A stretch of DNA of 64,000 bases from Gonocerus acuteangulatus (taxonomy: Eukaryota; Arthropoda; Insecta; Hemiptera; Coreidae), in the NCBI GenBank assembly GCA_946811695.1, contig OX328123.1, positions 121,671,118 to 121,735,117 of the forward strand, given 5' to 3'. Position 1 is the stretch's first letter, and the number at the start of each line of letters is the position of its first letter. Positions 52,570-63,947 of the stretch are shown here, piece after piece. The position numbers were made by a program, and so were the translations under genes. The notes below the pieces were generated by a model that saw only the letters and a program-made list of their open reading frames with translations, did no database searches and was not told the origin of the DNA.

Positions 52570-55245
52570 ACAAACCAAGTAAGTAATATTAAAATCTAAT
52601 AACACAAATCTGTAACTGTTCGGGTTTACAGTTGCGAACCTGTAACCTCCGAACTGTGAGTCCTAGACAATTTTTACGTTGCCTGTAACACCCCCGGATC
52701 ACGACCTACATGTGCGCCAAGTTTGGTCAAAATCGGTCAAACGGTGTGGATATGAATAAGGACCAACCAGGCAGACAAACAGATGGTACACGTTTTTGAC
52801 CTAGCCTATGACACTCCCCGTATCAAAACCTACCTGTGTGTCAAGTTTGATCAAAATCGGTCAAACGGTGTGGATTTATATAACGAGTAAACATTCAGAC
52901 AGACAGCTGATAGACGTTTTTGACCTAACTTATGCCAATCCCCCTATCAAGACCTACCTATGTTCCGAGTTTGGTCAAAATCGGTCAAAAGGTGAGGATT
53001 TGTATAAGGAACAATCATACAGACATACAACTGGTAGACCTTTTTGACCGATCCTATGACAATCCCCCTATCAAGAAATACCTGTGTTCCAAATTTGATC
53101 AAAATCGGTCAATCGATGTGGATTTGTATAAATAACAAACATACAGACAGACAGCTGGTAGATTTTTTTGACTTAGCCTATGATACTCCTCGTATCGAGA
53201 CCTGCCAGTGTGCCAAGATTGGTCAAAATCGGTCAAACGGTGTGAATTTGTATACGGAAACATACAGATAAACAGCTGGTGGACGTTTTTAGATTAGCCT
53301 ACGACACTCCCTGGATAAGACCTACCTGTGTTCCAAGTTTGGTCAAAATCGGTCAAACGGTGTGGATATGAATAAGGACCAACCAGGCAGACAAACAGAT
53401 GGTACACGTTTTTGACCTAGCCTATGACACTCCCCGTATCAAAACCTACCTGTGTGTCAAGTTTGATCAAAATCGGTCAAACGGTGTGGATTTATATAAC
53501 GAGTAAACATTCAGACAGACAGCTGATAGACGTTTTTGACCTAACTTATGCCAATCCCCCTATCAAGACCTACCTATGTTCCGAGTTTGGTCAAAATCGG
53601 TCAAAAGGTGAGGATTTGTATAAGGAACAATCATACAGACATACAACTGGTAGACCTTTTTGACCGATCCTATGACAATCCCCCTATCAAGAAATACCTG
53701 TGTTCCAAATTTGATCAAAATCGGTCAATCGATGTGGATTTGTATAAATAACAAACATACAGACAGACAGCTGGTAGATTTTTTTGACTTAGCCTATGAT
53801 ACTCCTCGTATCGAGACCTGCCAGTGTGCCAAGATTGGTCAAAATCGGTCAAACGGTGTGAATTTGTATACGGAAACATACAGATAAACAGCTGGTGGAC
53901 GTTTTTAGATTAGCCTACGACACTCCCTGGATAAGACCTACCTGTGTTCCAAGTTTGGTCAAAATCGGTCAAACGGTGTGGATTTGTAGAAGGAATAAAC
54001 ATACAGACAGACAGCTGGTAGACGATTTTGATTTAGCCTACGAGACTCCCCGTATCAAAACCTACCTGTGTGTCAAGTTTGATCAAAATCGGTCAAACGG
54101 TGTGGATTTATATAACGAGTAAACATTCAGACAGACAGCTGATAGACGTTTTTGACCTAACATATGCCAATCCCCCTATCAAGACCTACCTATGTTCCGA
54201 GCTTGGTCAAAATCGGTCAAAAGGTGAGGATTTGTATAAGGAACAATCATACAGACATACAACTGGTAGACCTTTTTGACCGATCCTATGACAATCCCCC
54301 TATCAAGAAATACCTGTGTTCCAAATTTGATCAAAATCGGTCAATCGATGTGGATTTGTATAAATAACAAACATACAGACAGACAGCTGGTAGATTTTTT
54401 TGACTTAGCCTATGATACTCCTCGTATCGAGACCTGCCAGTGTGCCAAGATTGGTCAAAATCGGTCAAACGGTGTGAATTTGTATACGGAAACATACAGA
54501 TAAACAGCTGGTGGACGTTTTTAGATTAGCCTACGACACTCCCTGGATAAGACCTACCTGTGTTCCAAGTTTGGTCAAAATCGGTCAAACGGTGTGGATT
54601 TGTAGAAGGAATAAACATACAGACAGACAGCTGGTAGACGATTTTGATTTAGCCTACGAGACTCCCCGTATCAAAACCTACCTGTGTGTCAAGTTTGATC
54701 AAAATCGGTCAAACGGTGTGGATTTATATAACGAGTAAACATTCAGACAGACAGCTGATAGACGTTTTTGACCTAACATATGCCAATCCCCCTATCAAGA
54801 CCTACCTATGTTCCGAGTTTGGTCAAAATCGGTCAAAAGGTGAGGATTTGTATAAGGAACAATCATACAGACATACAACTGGTAGACCTTTTTGACCGAT
54901 CCTATGACAATCCCCCTATCAAGAAATACCTGTGTTCCAAATTTGATCAAAATCGGTCAATCGATGTGGATTTGTATAAATAACAAACATACAGACAGAC
55001 AGCTGGTAGATTTTTTTGACTTAGCCTATGATACTCCTCGTATCGAGATCTGCCAGTGTGCCAAGATTGGTCAAAATCGGTCAAACGGTGTGAATTTGTA
55101 TACGGAAACATACAGATAAACAGCTGGTGGACGTTTTTAGATTAGCCTACGACACTCCCTGGATAAGACCTACCTGTGTTCCAAGTTTGGTCAAAATCGG
55201 TCAAACGGTGTGGATTTGTAGAAGGAATAAACAGACAGACACGTG

Positions 55246-55250
<5 letters not shown>
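52570..55250 (+). repeat. Family C array with 616-bp higher-order repeat
   Basis: AATCGGTCAA recurs at 52731, 52855, 52979, 53103, 53227 and 53347, giving monomers of 124, 124, 124, 124 and 120 bp. The set repeats with a 616-bp period (52731, 53347, 53963, 54579, 55195), so four full higher-order units are present. Units 1 and 2 share one version of the first monomer, and units 3 and 4 share another. The array ends in CACGTGATTTATA and (TA)n. Repeated open frames here are not genes. Confidence 0.9.
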
Positions 55251-55299
<49 letters not shown>

Positions 55300-55629
55300 A
55301 ATATCACTCTTATATATAGTTTTCATTAAAAGAAAGAAAAATTTTGATGTACTTAACGAAAAATTTCACTCAAATAAAACATTTTTATTCAATAAAAATT
55401 TTCATTCAAATAAATCATTTTTATTCAATAAAATCATTTTCAATCAATAAAAATTTTCATTCAATAAATCATTGTTATTCAATAATGAATAAAAATAAAA
55501 ATTTACGTTATTCATTGATTCACTGAATAATGAATGAAAAATTATTCATTATTCAGAATGAAATATCAAATTTATTCATTATTCATTATTCATTATTCTG
55601 AATGATTTTTGCCCAACACTGCTTTTTAA

Positions 55630-56910
55630 TTGGTTGTTTTTTTTTTTTTACATTGCATTTATTAGTAAAATTAGTATTTAAAGAAAAGAAGGCAAGGCAA
55701 TGAGAAACTTTTGGTAATAGCGTTTTACTAGAGCGAACATTGAGAATGCGAGGGAGTCATTTCCCTTTAGGATACTTTCAGTTGCCTGTTGTGGTGCCTT
55801 AAACTTCCTCCTATTTGAGATTATCTTTTACATTTTTAATCAAAGATCAAACCCTACTAATAACGGTAAAACTGAAGTTTCACGTCCTCTAAACCGATTT
55901 CTTTCAAATTTTGTACAATAACGTATTTTGATGCACTAAGAATCCGTTAAAAAAAACTTCGCATTCAACTAGGAAAGAAGTTATTAAGCACTGAAGTTCA
56001 CTGTTATGCGGGTTATGCCAAAAAGTATCACTAAGGATAAGACCGGGTACGCGCTAAGAACAAGCATTTCCTGCGAGTATTTCCTATTTGATGCCACTTC
56101 ATGGTCGTCTATCAATTCCTTACCACTGGGCCTTTTAAATGGAATGCACAAATAATGGTTGCCATATGCACGGCAGCCTTAGGATAGTATGACTCACACC
56201 CTGAGTCATAGGGCCATGATCTAATTATCAGCTGCATCTATCTACTACAGCTTCTCTCCCGTGTTTGACCGACATAATATGTCTTCCAAATCACACGAAA
56301 ACACTAAAACAATATTATTATTGATATTATCAGCTAAGGAAATTGAATTCCACTTCTGTGAAGGGTTAGATTCCCATCCAATCAATTGCCCTTGTGTCAG
56401 TAAAACCACAAAAATATAGACAAAACACCATCATTTTTACCATGTAAAAACTACAGGGAAAATGCCTTTGTTTACAATACATCACAAAATGATAAAAAAC
56501 TTCAAGGACGTTTTGTTATGATTTGATTTTGGGCATCCTCACACCTCTACTTTTATCCTACTATCTCCCCCTCGTCCACACTACCCCTTTACTTTGATTC
56601 ATGGGAGAGATATGACAACACGAAAGTGAAAACAAAAATCAAAGAAATTCATAAGATTGACAACCAGGCATTTTGAATAAAGTAATGCTCAGTAGACATC
56701 CATGTGAGAATCTGTTTTCTTGTATATCTGGGTCACATCAGGAGCATCCTTGTCTCACTCGGAATTCATAAATTATTTTTAAAGTTTTTCTATGCTATTT
56801 GAAAGCAATTGAAATAATTCAGTATCTTCCTCTTTATGATCAATATGTGACCCACTGCAGAATGAATTTTTGTGGTTACTCTTCTCAACGAAACATAAAA
56901 TGTTTTTTAG
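55630..56910. other. HINE-A interior (to 56083), then unassigned DNA
   Basis: From 55630 to 56083 this is the resumed HINE-A copy. From 56084 to 56910 I recognise no gene or repeat. Confidence 0.5.
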
Positions 56911-57462
56911 CATAAATATGCTTTAGCCGTGACTAAACTGAAAAAAAAAAACCGTTACAAAAAAGTGTCCGCTGGCGGTCGCGCATGCGCAGAGGCCATG
57001 TACGAAAAAGATGACTTTATGTTATAGAGTACATTACATAGGTTTATCGGGTGGACCTAGCGTTACAAAAAAGTGTCACAAGAAGGTGTCCGCTGGCGTT
57101 CGCGCATGCGCGGTGGCCATATACGAAAAATAAGACTATATGCTATACAGTACATTTGAATCTGGTTCTTATATCTAGTGGACATTTGAATCTGGTTCTT
57201 ATATCTATACAATTTTTTAATAAGAATAATTTTTTTCCAAAGCAAGATTCTCACAAATACAACATTAATAACACAACTCCATCTCAAACACACAATACTG
57301 AAAACACTCTCCATCCTAGCATTAAACTTGCACAATTATACTTTAATTATACTCTTAGGGCGGAGATGACCAAGTAGTTTTCTGCCCTTAAAATATCAAC
57401 CCAACCCAACCCTATACAGTACATTACATAGGTTTGTCGGGTGGACCTAAAGCATATTTATG
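56911..57462. mobile_element. Repeat E with 16-bp TIRs and GCGCATGCGC modules
   Basis: CATAAATATGCTTTAG (56911-56926) is matched by CTAAAGCATATTTATG (57447-57462). Modules of about 110 bp contain GTGTCCGCTGGCG, TCGCGCATGCGC, GGCCAT.TACGAAAAA and ACATTACATAGG. Two perfect GCGCATGCGC decamers occur here. No target duplication is evident. It is interrupted by a retroposon at 57157-57411. Confidence 0.65.
57157..57411 (+). mobile_element. Truncated non-LTR retroposon with CCAACC tail
   Basis: The 14-bp duplication CTATACAGTACATT flanks it (57143-57156 and 57412-57425). The 3' end is ATCAACCCAACCCAACC. A short frame ends LRAEMTK and may be the C-terminus of an ORF2. A 24-bp block including TTGAATCTGGTTCTTATATC is tandemly doubled at the 5' end. 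Confidence 0.7.
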
Positions 57463-58182
57463 TTCCTGAATTTGAGCAGAAGGCTCTACACGAAATCATT
57501 TTTTTCCAATCCATTGGAAAACTGGATATACAGATGCTAAGGGCATCGGTCATAGCTTTTAGGTGCAGTCTTGTCTTCAAGGGGTTTTAATATTGGGATA
57601 ACAATGTGTTCTTGCTAACTGATCGGAAACGTGCTACTACAACATATGTTATTTTTCGATTTCTAAGAGTACAGGAACACCGGAATTTAAAATATTTTTT
57701 ATTTCTCATAAATAATTTTCTAATTATTTTCGGTTCGAAACCCGATATATTATTGTATTAAATATTATTAAAGGAGAAGTCGAAATTTGCTAAAGTTTCC
57801 GACCAACTAACCCACATGAATGTTAATTAGTTATTGGATTTACAAGTCTGCAATGAAGCGATTTGCTCGTTTTATTGTTTCATCTTAAGATTGACACACT
57901 GGCCTGGAGAATTATAATTTCAAATACAATTTTTCTGAAGTACAATATAATATGATAATAATATCATGAATGTTATGACATTACATTAAAGGGTAATACT
58001 GTCTTGTGCAATCGAAATCAAAGTCATTTTCCTGAATATATAAAAAAAAAAAAATCAATATTTTTATAATTCTTTATATAAAACGTTTTAAATGGGATGT
58101 TAAAGTACCCCCCCCCCAAAAAATTTTTTCAATTATTCCCAAAAACATGGCGGCGCTGTGTCTCACGAACGGACGCCCTCTT
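57463..58182. other. Unassigned DNA
   Basis: No gene or repeat is recognised. ATGGCGGCGCTGTG near 58147 is a G+C-rich speck. Confidence 0.4.
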
Positions 58183-59381
58183 TTAGCACTTTCCTCCGAA
58201 GGAAACTAGCTATTGAGGTTGGACTCATGACGGAATTTTTGAAAAATTTCTTCAAATCTTTATCGATCCTACCTAGTAGACACCGAAAATGAACCCCGTT
58301 AAAATTATATATATATGTCTGTTAACACGATAGCGGCCAGAGTTTTTGTTTTTTCGTCACGAAACTTGGTATATAGCATTCAATTAGCAAACGATTGAAC
58401 GAGTTCGTTAACCACCAAAGTCGGTCCACCGGAAGGGGGGGTTTACCCCGAACCCAAAACACTAATTTGACTATGTCAGCCGTAATATTTGTTATATTTC
58501 AACGAAACTTGGTATTCGTAGTGGTAATATAGAGAGAAAAGTGAGATATAAAAATGAACTAAATCGGTTCATTAGAAGGGGGGGGGTTTACTCCGGACCC
58601 ACAATACCAATTCGCCACTACCAGCCGTGATTTTTGGTATATTTCGACGAAACTCGGTATTCGCAGTGGTAATCCACAGGTAAATATGTGTTGTAAAAAT
58701 AAACTAAATCGGGTCATTAGGAGGGGGGGGGTTTACTCCGGACCCACAATACCAATTCGCCACTACCAGCCGTGATTTTTGGTATATTTCGACGAAACTC
58801 GGTATTCGTAGTGGTAATCTACAGGTAAATATGTGTTGTAAAAATAAACTAAATCGGTTCATTAGAAGGGGGGGAGGTTTACTCCGGACCCAAATTTCTA
58901 ATATACTCATACCGGTCGTAATGTCTGCTGTATTGTAACGAAACGCGGTATACGCCGTGGGTAACTCATGAGAAAGAAGTGTTGTAAAAATGAGCTGAAT
59001 CGGTCAATCTGAAAGCGGGGGTTTAATTTGTAATATATTTCAATAGAAAAGCCCGCCAGACGTAGGTTCACAAAGCCGCCGCAAGGAGCGATTTCTACCA
59101 CTAGAGTGACTGTATCCTGTTCCTGCGTTAGATCAAAATACGATAATATGAGGTTTTTTGTATTTATTACGTAGTGCAATAGGTACCATGTGTAAACATA
59201 ACTCTGGAAGCAAATTAATAATTGATCAGTTACTCATTACAAATTTTAAAAGAGAACTATACATGTTTTTATTTTATTTATGTAGGATATTTTAAGCAAA
59301 TTGTTCTGGAAAGCAGTCTACACTACCCAAATTCTGAGGAAAGTGCTTAGTTATGCAGCTCCTGCGTGATGGACTTTTTTT
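58183..59381 (+). mobile_element. HINE-B copy 2, complete
   Basis: Near-identical to copy 1 at 44.6-45.9 kb over its whole length, with the same TTAGCACTTTCCTC start, inverted partner and GGACTTTTTTT end. The (TA)n is much shorter (about 58306-58317), and the G runs differ in length. Confidence 0.85.
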
Positions 59382-60652
59382 ACTGGCGATAGTCTACAGG
59401 CGGCAATTATTAATCCAGAACGAAAGAATGAAATTATTTTGAAAGAAGAAGGTTAAACCTAGGTGAACACTTATTCATTTCTGATAACAAATCCCTCGAA
59501 AGTCGGTCATAAAATCGTTATAAATCATTGAATCGGAAAATCCTACGTACATTACTAGCAAATGATCATTAGGAAGCTGCAATTAAATTTTGATTTCGGG
59601 CAATTATTGAAGACGCCAGAGTATCGCTAAGTTTGAAAAACATAGTTTTGATAAAACGACTTTTAAGTTCAATGTTCATTTTTTTTCTATTTAATTATAT
59701 TTTTTTCATACTTTCTTGTAAAAAAGATTAAAAAAAATGTTTTTTTTTTAATTTATTGAAGGGGGACAAAAAAAAAACTTAATAATTAAGAGAGGGATCA
59801 ATCGAAGCTCGCTCAAAAAATTATCTTTAAATCAGCATCGCGTTCACTCGGCATCGGGGCTTCATTCCGCAAATCGTATTTTTTGCCCATTTAAAAAATT
59901 CTTTTTCACATAAAGACTCTCGGATATCACTTTTCATTAGTTAAGGAAGACTTTAAGTCCATAAAAAAATAGTAAAAAAAAGTCCCCCTAAGATAGATGA
60001 TGACTATCATATGAATAATTTGACAGTTAAACTATTCTAAAGATTCTAATAGAAGATGAGAGCACATTCATGATAATTTTACACCAAATATCGTAAATTT
60101 ACTTCCAGGAAAATTTAGGCTAGCGATTTAATTTTAAAATCATTATAAAATTCATTCAGTAGGTGATAATAACATTCAAAATTCTTGCAAAGCGTGGCAA
60201 GTTATTTACTACATACAGTGAAAAAAGGTTCCTCAAATCGTAAATATGATTGAACAAAACCTCTCTAAACAGTGAGCCAGAAAGAAAAAAAAAAAAAGAG
60301 AACGAACCACAATGTGATTTTCCTCAAAATGTTCCTGAACAAATATGACCTATAAGAATTTCTTATAAGGATGAACAATATGAAACGATATCTACTGGTA
60401 GGTAGCCTTTTTCCAATATTTTATTGAAGCAGAGCGAGTAGAGCTCAACAAGGATCTGATATAGAATGGAAAATGCATGGAGTGTTTCCCAATCTCCATG
60501 GAACAGTTCTCCAATTTCCTAGGGATCAGTGAACCTATTCCGCCCTACCATTTACAATATTCCACTTATTCGCCTCAGATTCTTCCCTATTATGGCTTTT
60601 ATTAGAAACTTCATGCTTCACTGTACAAAGTCACTTATTCATTCATGCCCTT
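59382..60652. other. Unassigned DNA
   Basis: No gene is recognised. Frames such as 60529-60735 run into the diverged HINE. Confidence 0.4.
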
Positions 60653-61206
60653 TTAGTGTATTGTGGAAGCATCTCTTGATGTTGGATTCTTCAAAGATTT
60701 TTTCAAAATATTCATCTATCCTACCAATTACTTAGTGAGAAAGATACCCGTAGATGAGTCAGGCAAGTGAGATTTTGGTCAAATATGAACCTAAATGGAT
60801 TTCAATAGTGCGAAAGGTGGAATAGATAGATTAAATATAAGTTCTGAAATTGGATATTGTTTTCCCCTTGTGAATATTATAGATTTTGTCTTTTCAATGG
60901 AGGCCATTAGAGCATTTGTTCGTCTCCAATTTTCCAATCAATGAATCCAGTTTAAGGATTGAATTTTCAACGATCTGGGGACTTCTGATTTCTGAAGAAT
61001 GAACAGATCGACAAACAGGCAGTAAGACACATCGTGTTGATATGATGATTTCTTCATATATGTGCCTGCTAACTAGATACCGGACACACAGTTTTTTTCA
61101 TTTCGCCACAAAACGCTGCACGCAAAATTCTTGTAACGCCGACTGGATTAGTTCGTTAACAAGCAAAATCGGACCTTTTGGAGTGAAGTGAGTTCCAGAC
61201 CTACAT
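60653..61206 (+). repeat. Diverged HINE-B-like copy
   Basis: Degraded counterparts of the family order are visible: TTTTAGTGTATTGTGG, TGATGTTGGATTCTTCAAAG, CATCTATCCTACCAATTA, then TTCGTTAACAAGCAAAATCGG. There is no (TA)n tract. Confidence 0.5.
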
Positions 61207-61214
61207 ATCGTCGA

Positions 61215-61350
61215 TACAAATGCAAAGTAACGAATGTGAAAAAATGCATCTTTCATTGTCAATCTTTACTAATTTCTGCTGGACTTATGTACGGCAAATT
61301 CTTGAATCTTAGATCACTCTATTAAAGGGAAAGTATTCCACTATCAAATA
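61215..61350 (-). repeat. Inverted partner of the 50.4-kb repeat
   Basis: Reverse complement of 50385-50545 with few differences, including ACTTATGTACGGCAAATTCTT. Confidence 0.75.
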
Positions 61351-61359
61351 AAAAGTTTT

Positions 61360-61525
61360 ATTCCATAAAAGTTTATTGAAACATAAGCCAGCCCTGTTAT
61401 TCATAGAATAATAATAAATCAGTGGATGAATAACTTAATCAATGAATAAATTCTTATTCAATAAACATTTATTTGAATGATTATTGAATAAAAAAATTAA
61501 CGAATAATGCCATACTCTGCCACAT
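61360..61525 (-). repeat. End fragment of the 4.5-kb hAT family
   Basis: The reverse complement matches the left subterminal region at 51120-51310 (TTTTTTTATTCAATAATCATT, TTCTATGAATAACAGG). The terminal CAGAGTTGGGCA is mutated to CAGAGTATGGCA. Confidence 0.65.
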
Positions 61526-62150
61526 ATTAAGATTCTTCTGACGGTAGGAAAATTTGTCAATGAGAGTTGCAACATAAACTGCTATACTGAAATAATTGAT
61601 AGAAGTGTTATATGAAAATAAGCAAACTCGGTCGATTAGAAGTAGTGCCCAAAGTTATAAGAATTTGACTATTTAAATCAAATTTTCCGCCACTGTTAAT
61701 CTAAACAAATGGGCAACAACCAACAAATGGTATTTCATAAGAAATTTACTGTTTGTAAAAACCGCTGTAATGTATGTATGTAATGGTACGTGACAAGTAT
61801 CAGCTTGAATTTTTTGTAATATCTATAAGTGAAATAATAAGATGAGAATACATAAAAATTACACAAATAATATATAAACTATAAAATGACACTGATATCT
61901 AGGGCACGGATGTTATTGTATTTACATATTCTTGTCCAAGTCTTAAATCGTAATAGTTGATGTAATTCTGCACGCTCTAAGTGATTTTAAAGCATTAGGT
62001 TTTTATTTTAGATATTTAGTCAAAAATCCCTATTTTTACATATTCTGCTATAAATACAAATTTTTGCTACATATTTTGATATGCTTTTAATTTTACAAAA
62101 TAAAAAATAAAGAGGAAACCGAGAAAATAAAATAATGCTTTACCCATTGG
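61526..62150. other. Unassigned A+T-rich DNA
   Basis: No gene is recognised. Confidence 0.4.
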
Positions 62151-62724
62151 GTGGAGTGAATAAAAGCTAGCAATTGCTAGAACTAAGTATTTTCCAAACA
62201 ATTGCTAAGGGCCGAGTGAATATAAAGGTTAGCTGCAGCTAGGGCTAGCATTTGCTTAGTTTATCACGGTTCCTAGTTGTAGCTAGGTAGAAGGTGTGAA
62301 TAAAGAGCTCTGACTAGGTTCTAAGGGTAGCAATTGCTAAGGGAAAAGCTAGTCCGGTCTGGGTCATGCTAGCTTTGTAGTTAGTCGTTTCTTTTTCCTC
62401 AATCATGGCGGCGATTTTCCTTACGATGTTCGTAAGGAAAAGGAGTATTATATGCGACGGGACGAGTTCACGTTTTATATTCGTCTTCTTTAGCTACATT
62501 TCCTGCAGTAAAACGATTCTTTGAAGTTTTGGAGTTTACGGTTATTTTGTTTCTTCCGTACCGTAAACCTCAACCATTTTCGAACTTTTTCAATTTTTTA
62601 TTTGCAATTTGTTGTGAAGCAGTGTTGGGTTCCTACTTCCTTGTACCTGACGATTGTCGGTGAATTCATTTGAATTCTTCCTGGGATTTTTGCCCCTGAT
62701 CAATAATTTGTAAAAATCTTTTCC

Positions 62725-62925
62725 CTACTGCTTCAATTTTATAGGCTTATTGCCGCTGGCTTTTTGGTCAGTTTTCTTCTTTATGCTTGATTTAATGTTA
62801 CTCAGCAACTTATTTAACTGTGCAACAGTGACCTTTCGCGCTATGGAAAATTCATTACTAATGCTGAACCAAGGAGGTTTTCTTTCTTTAATAGCAGCTA
62901 GTAATTTAGATTTTTCCATTGCCAC
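62725..62925 (-). pseudogene. Possible Myb/SANT-like DNA-binding domain fragment
   Basis: The minus frame reads KSKLLAAIKERKPPWFSI, then SNEFSIARKVTVAQLNKL, then LSNIKSSIKKKTDQKASGN. The pattern (E.FN..., T..QL..L..N.K...KK) resembles the C-terminal helices of Myb/SANT-like adaptor domains found in Harbinger-type and related elements. The N-terminal helix is missing and the frame upstream is taken over by a MITE. It is inside the TIR element and so probably element-encoded. Confidence 0.35.
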
Positions 62926-62972
62926 AGGATCATTGACTAATACTGTTATAAAAAGTGACCGATCCAGGTCGG

Positions 62973-63225
62973 CATGGGCGTATATAGAAAATTATTGGAG
63001 TATTTGGGGGGAGGGCTGAGAGCATTTGGGGGTTATGGAATATTATCAATCTAGATCTTGGAATAGTTAGCCAATTAAAATGATATTGCACCAAAAAATT
63101 ATTAAAAAAATGATTTTTTCTGACCAAAGTGGTCTCATTTAATTTATTTTTGTTTTGTTTTGTTTTTGACCAAATCTTTACCGATTTCGAAGGGGACTGC
63201 AGCCCCCCCCCTAATAGGACCCATG
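62973..63225. mobile_element. CATGGGCG-type MITE, copy 3
   Basis: It starts CATGGGCGTATATAGAAAA and ends with an eroded GGACCCATG. The interior has GGGAGGGCTGAG, TTATGGAATATTATCAATC and a C run, like the 16.2-kb copy. No clean duplication is seen. Confidence 0.6.
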
Positions 63226-63264
63226 CGTGACGACAGTTGCACAAGACACACGCAGCTCGATGAG

Positions 63265-63266
<2 letters not shown>

Positions 63267-63320
<54 letters not shown>
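63267..63320. repeat. (GA)n microsatellite
   Basis: Pure GA tract. The Ser-Leu repeat frames on the minus strand are artefacts. Confidence 0.95.
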
Positions 63321-63324
<4 letters not shown>

Positions 63325-63755
63325 ACAAGCAACAAACCCTGACAGGAAGGAAGAGGGATGAGGGAGGGAGGTAGGAATCCTTGCTGCAGCTAGGGGTTAG
63401 CAACAGCTGCCCTTAGAATTCCCTTAGTTTATCAGGAGATAAGGCTAACTTACTTAGATCTTGCTACCTAGAAGTTGCTCTTGTTTATTCACTCCGTATT
63501 GCAAATAAAAAATTGAAAAAGTGCGAAAATGGTTGAGGTTTACGGTGCGGAAGAAAAAAAACATCCGTCAACTCCAGAACTTCAAAGAATCGTTTTACTG
63601 CAGGAAATGTAGCCAAAGAAGATGAAAATAAAACGCGAAGACGTCCCGTCGCATATAATACTCCTTTTCCTTATGAACATGCGTAAACGCCGCCATGATT
63701 GAGCGAAAAGAAACGACTAACTAAAAAACTAGCATGACCCAGACCAGACTATCTT

Positions 63756-63887
63756 TTAGCACTTTCCTCCGAAGGAAAGTAGCTATTGAGGTTGGACTCA
63801 TGACGGAATTTTTGAAAAATTTCTTCAAATCTTTATCGATCCTACCTAGTAGACACCGAAAATGACCCCTGTTAAAATTTATATATA

Positions 63888-63926
<39 letters not shown>

Positions 63927-63947
63927 ATATATATATATATATATATA

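Larger units (their letters stand above)
51116..55621. mobile_element. hAT element (4.5 kb) with decayed transposase and tandem array
   Basis: The ends CAGAGTTGGGCA and TGCCCAACACTG are flanked by the 8-bp duplication CTTTTTAA (51108-51115 and 55622-55629). Both subterminal regions are dense in TGAATAA/TTATTCA motifs (51125-51310 and 55345-55605), as expected for transposase-binding subterminal repeats. The interior contains (TA)n, a minus-oriented family C piece (51431-51935), a decayed hAT transposase (51950-52470), and a long plus-oriented family C array (52570-55250). The family C copies were probably acquired after insertion or carried as cargo. Confidence 0.85.
50578..56083 (+). mobile_element. 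HINE-A copy split by a 4.5-kb hAT element
   Basis: The 5' end TTAGCGCGGTTCC is at 50578. The 3' end (TACGCGCTAAGAACAAGC, ATTTCCTGCGAGT) is near 56045-56080. (GT)n and (TA)n lie at 50691-50788. At 51108-51115 / 55622-55629 the family sequence CTTTTTAATTGGTTG is broken by the hAT insertion. The HINE-A copy at 11.01 kb reads ACTTTTTAATTGGTTG uninterrupted. Confidence 0.8.
62152..63752. mobile_element. TIR element with interleaved inverted repeats
   Basis: Bases 62351-62615 and 63485-63750 are long inverted arms starting AGTCYGGTCTGGGTCATGCTAG and containing CATGGCGGCG and GTAAACCTCAACCATTTTCG. A second inverted pair (GGAGTGAATAAA at about 62155 and TTTATTCACTCC at 63484-63495) is offset from the first, so the two palindromes interlock. 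A HINE-B is inserted in the T run at the right edge. Outer boundaries lie partly outside the window. Confidence 0.5.

Noticed and set aside
52808..55119. Repeated open frames of 67-79 codons as a tandem protein family
   Set aside because: They open in more than one frame of the same 124-bp monomers and repeat with the 616-bp DNA period. They have no shared start context or domain.
52570..55250. CRISPR-like array
   Set aside because: Repeats are 120-124 bp with no distinct spacers, the context is eukaryotic transposon DNA, and there are no cas genes.
57051..57377. 108-codon plus-strand gene
   Set aside because: It crosses the repeat E/retroposon junction. Only the last part could be a LINE ORF end.
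62930..63403. 157-codon minus-strand protein with Ser-Leu repeats
   Set aside because: The repeat is the (GA)n microsatellite read on the other strand, and the frame runs through a MITE.
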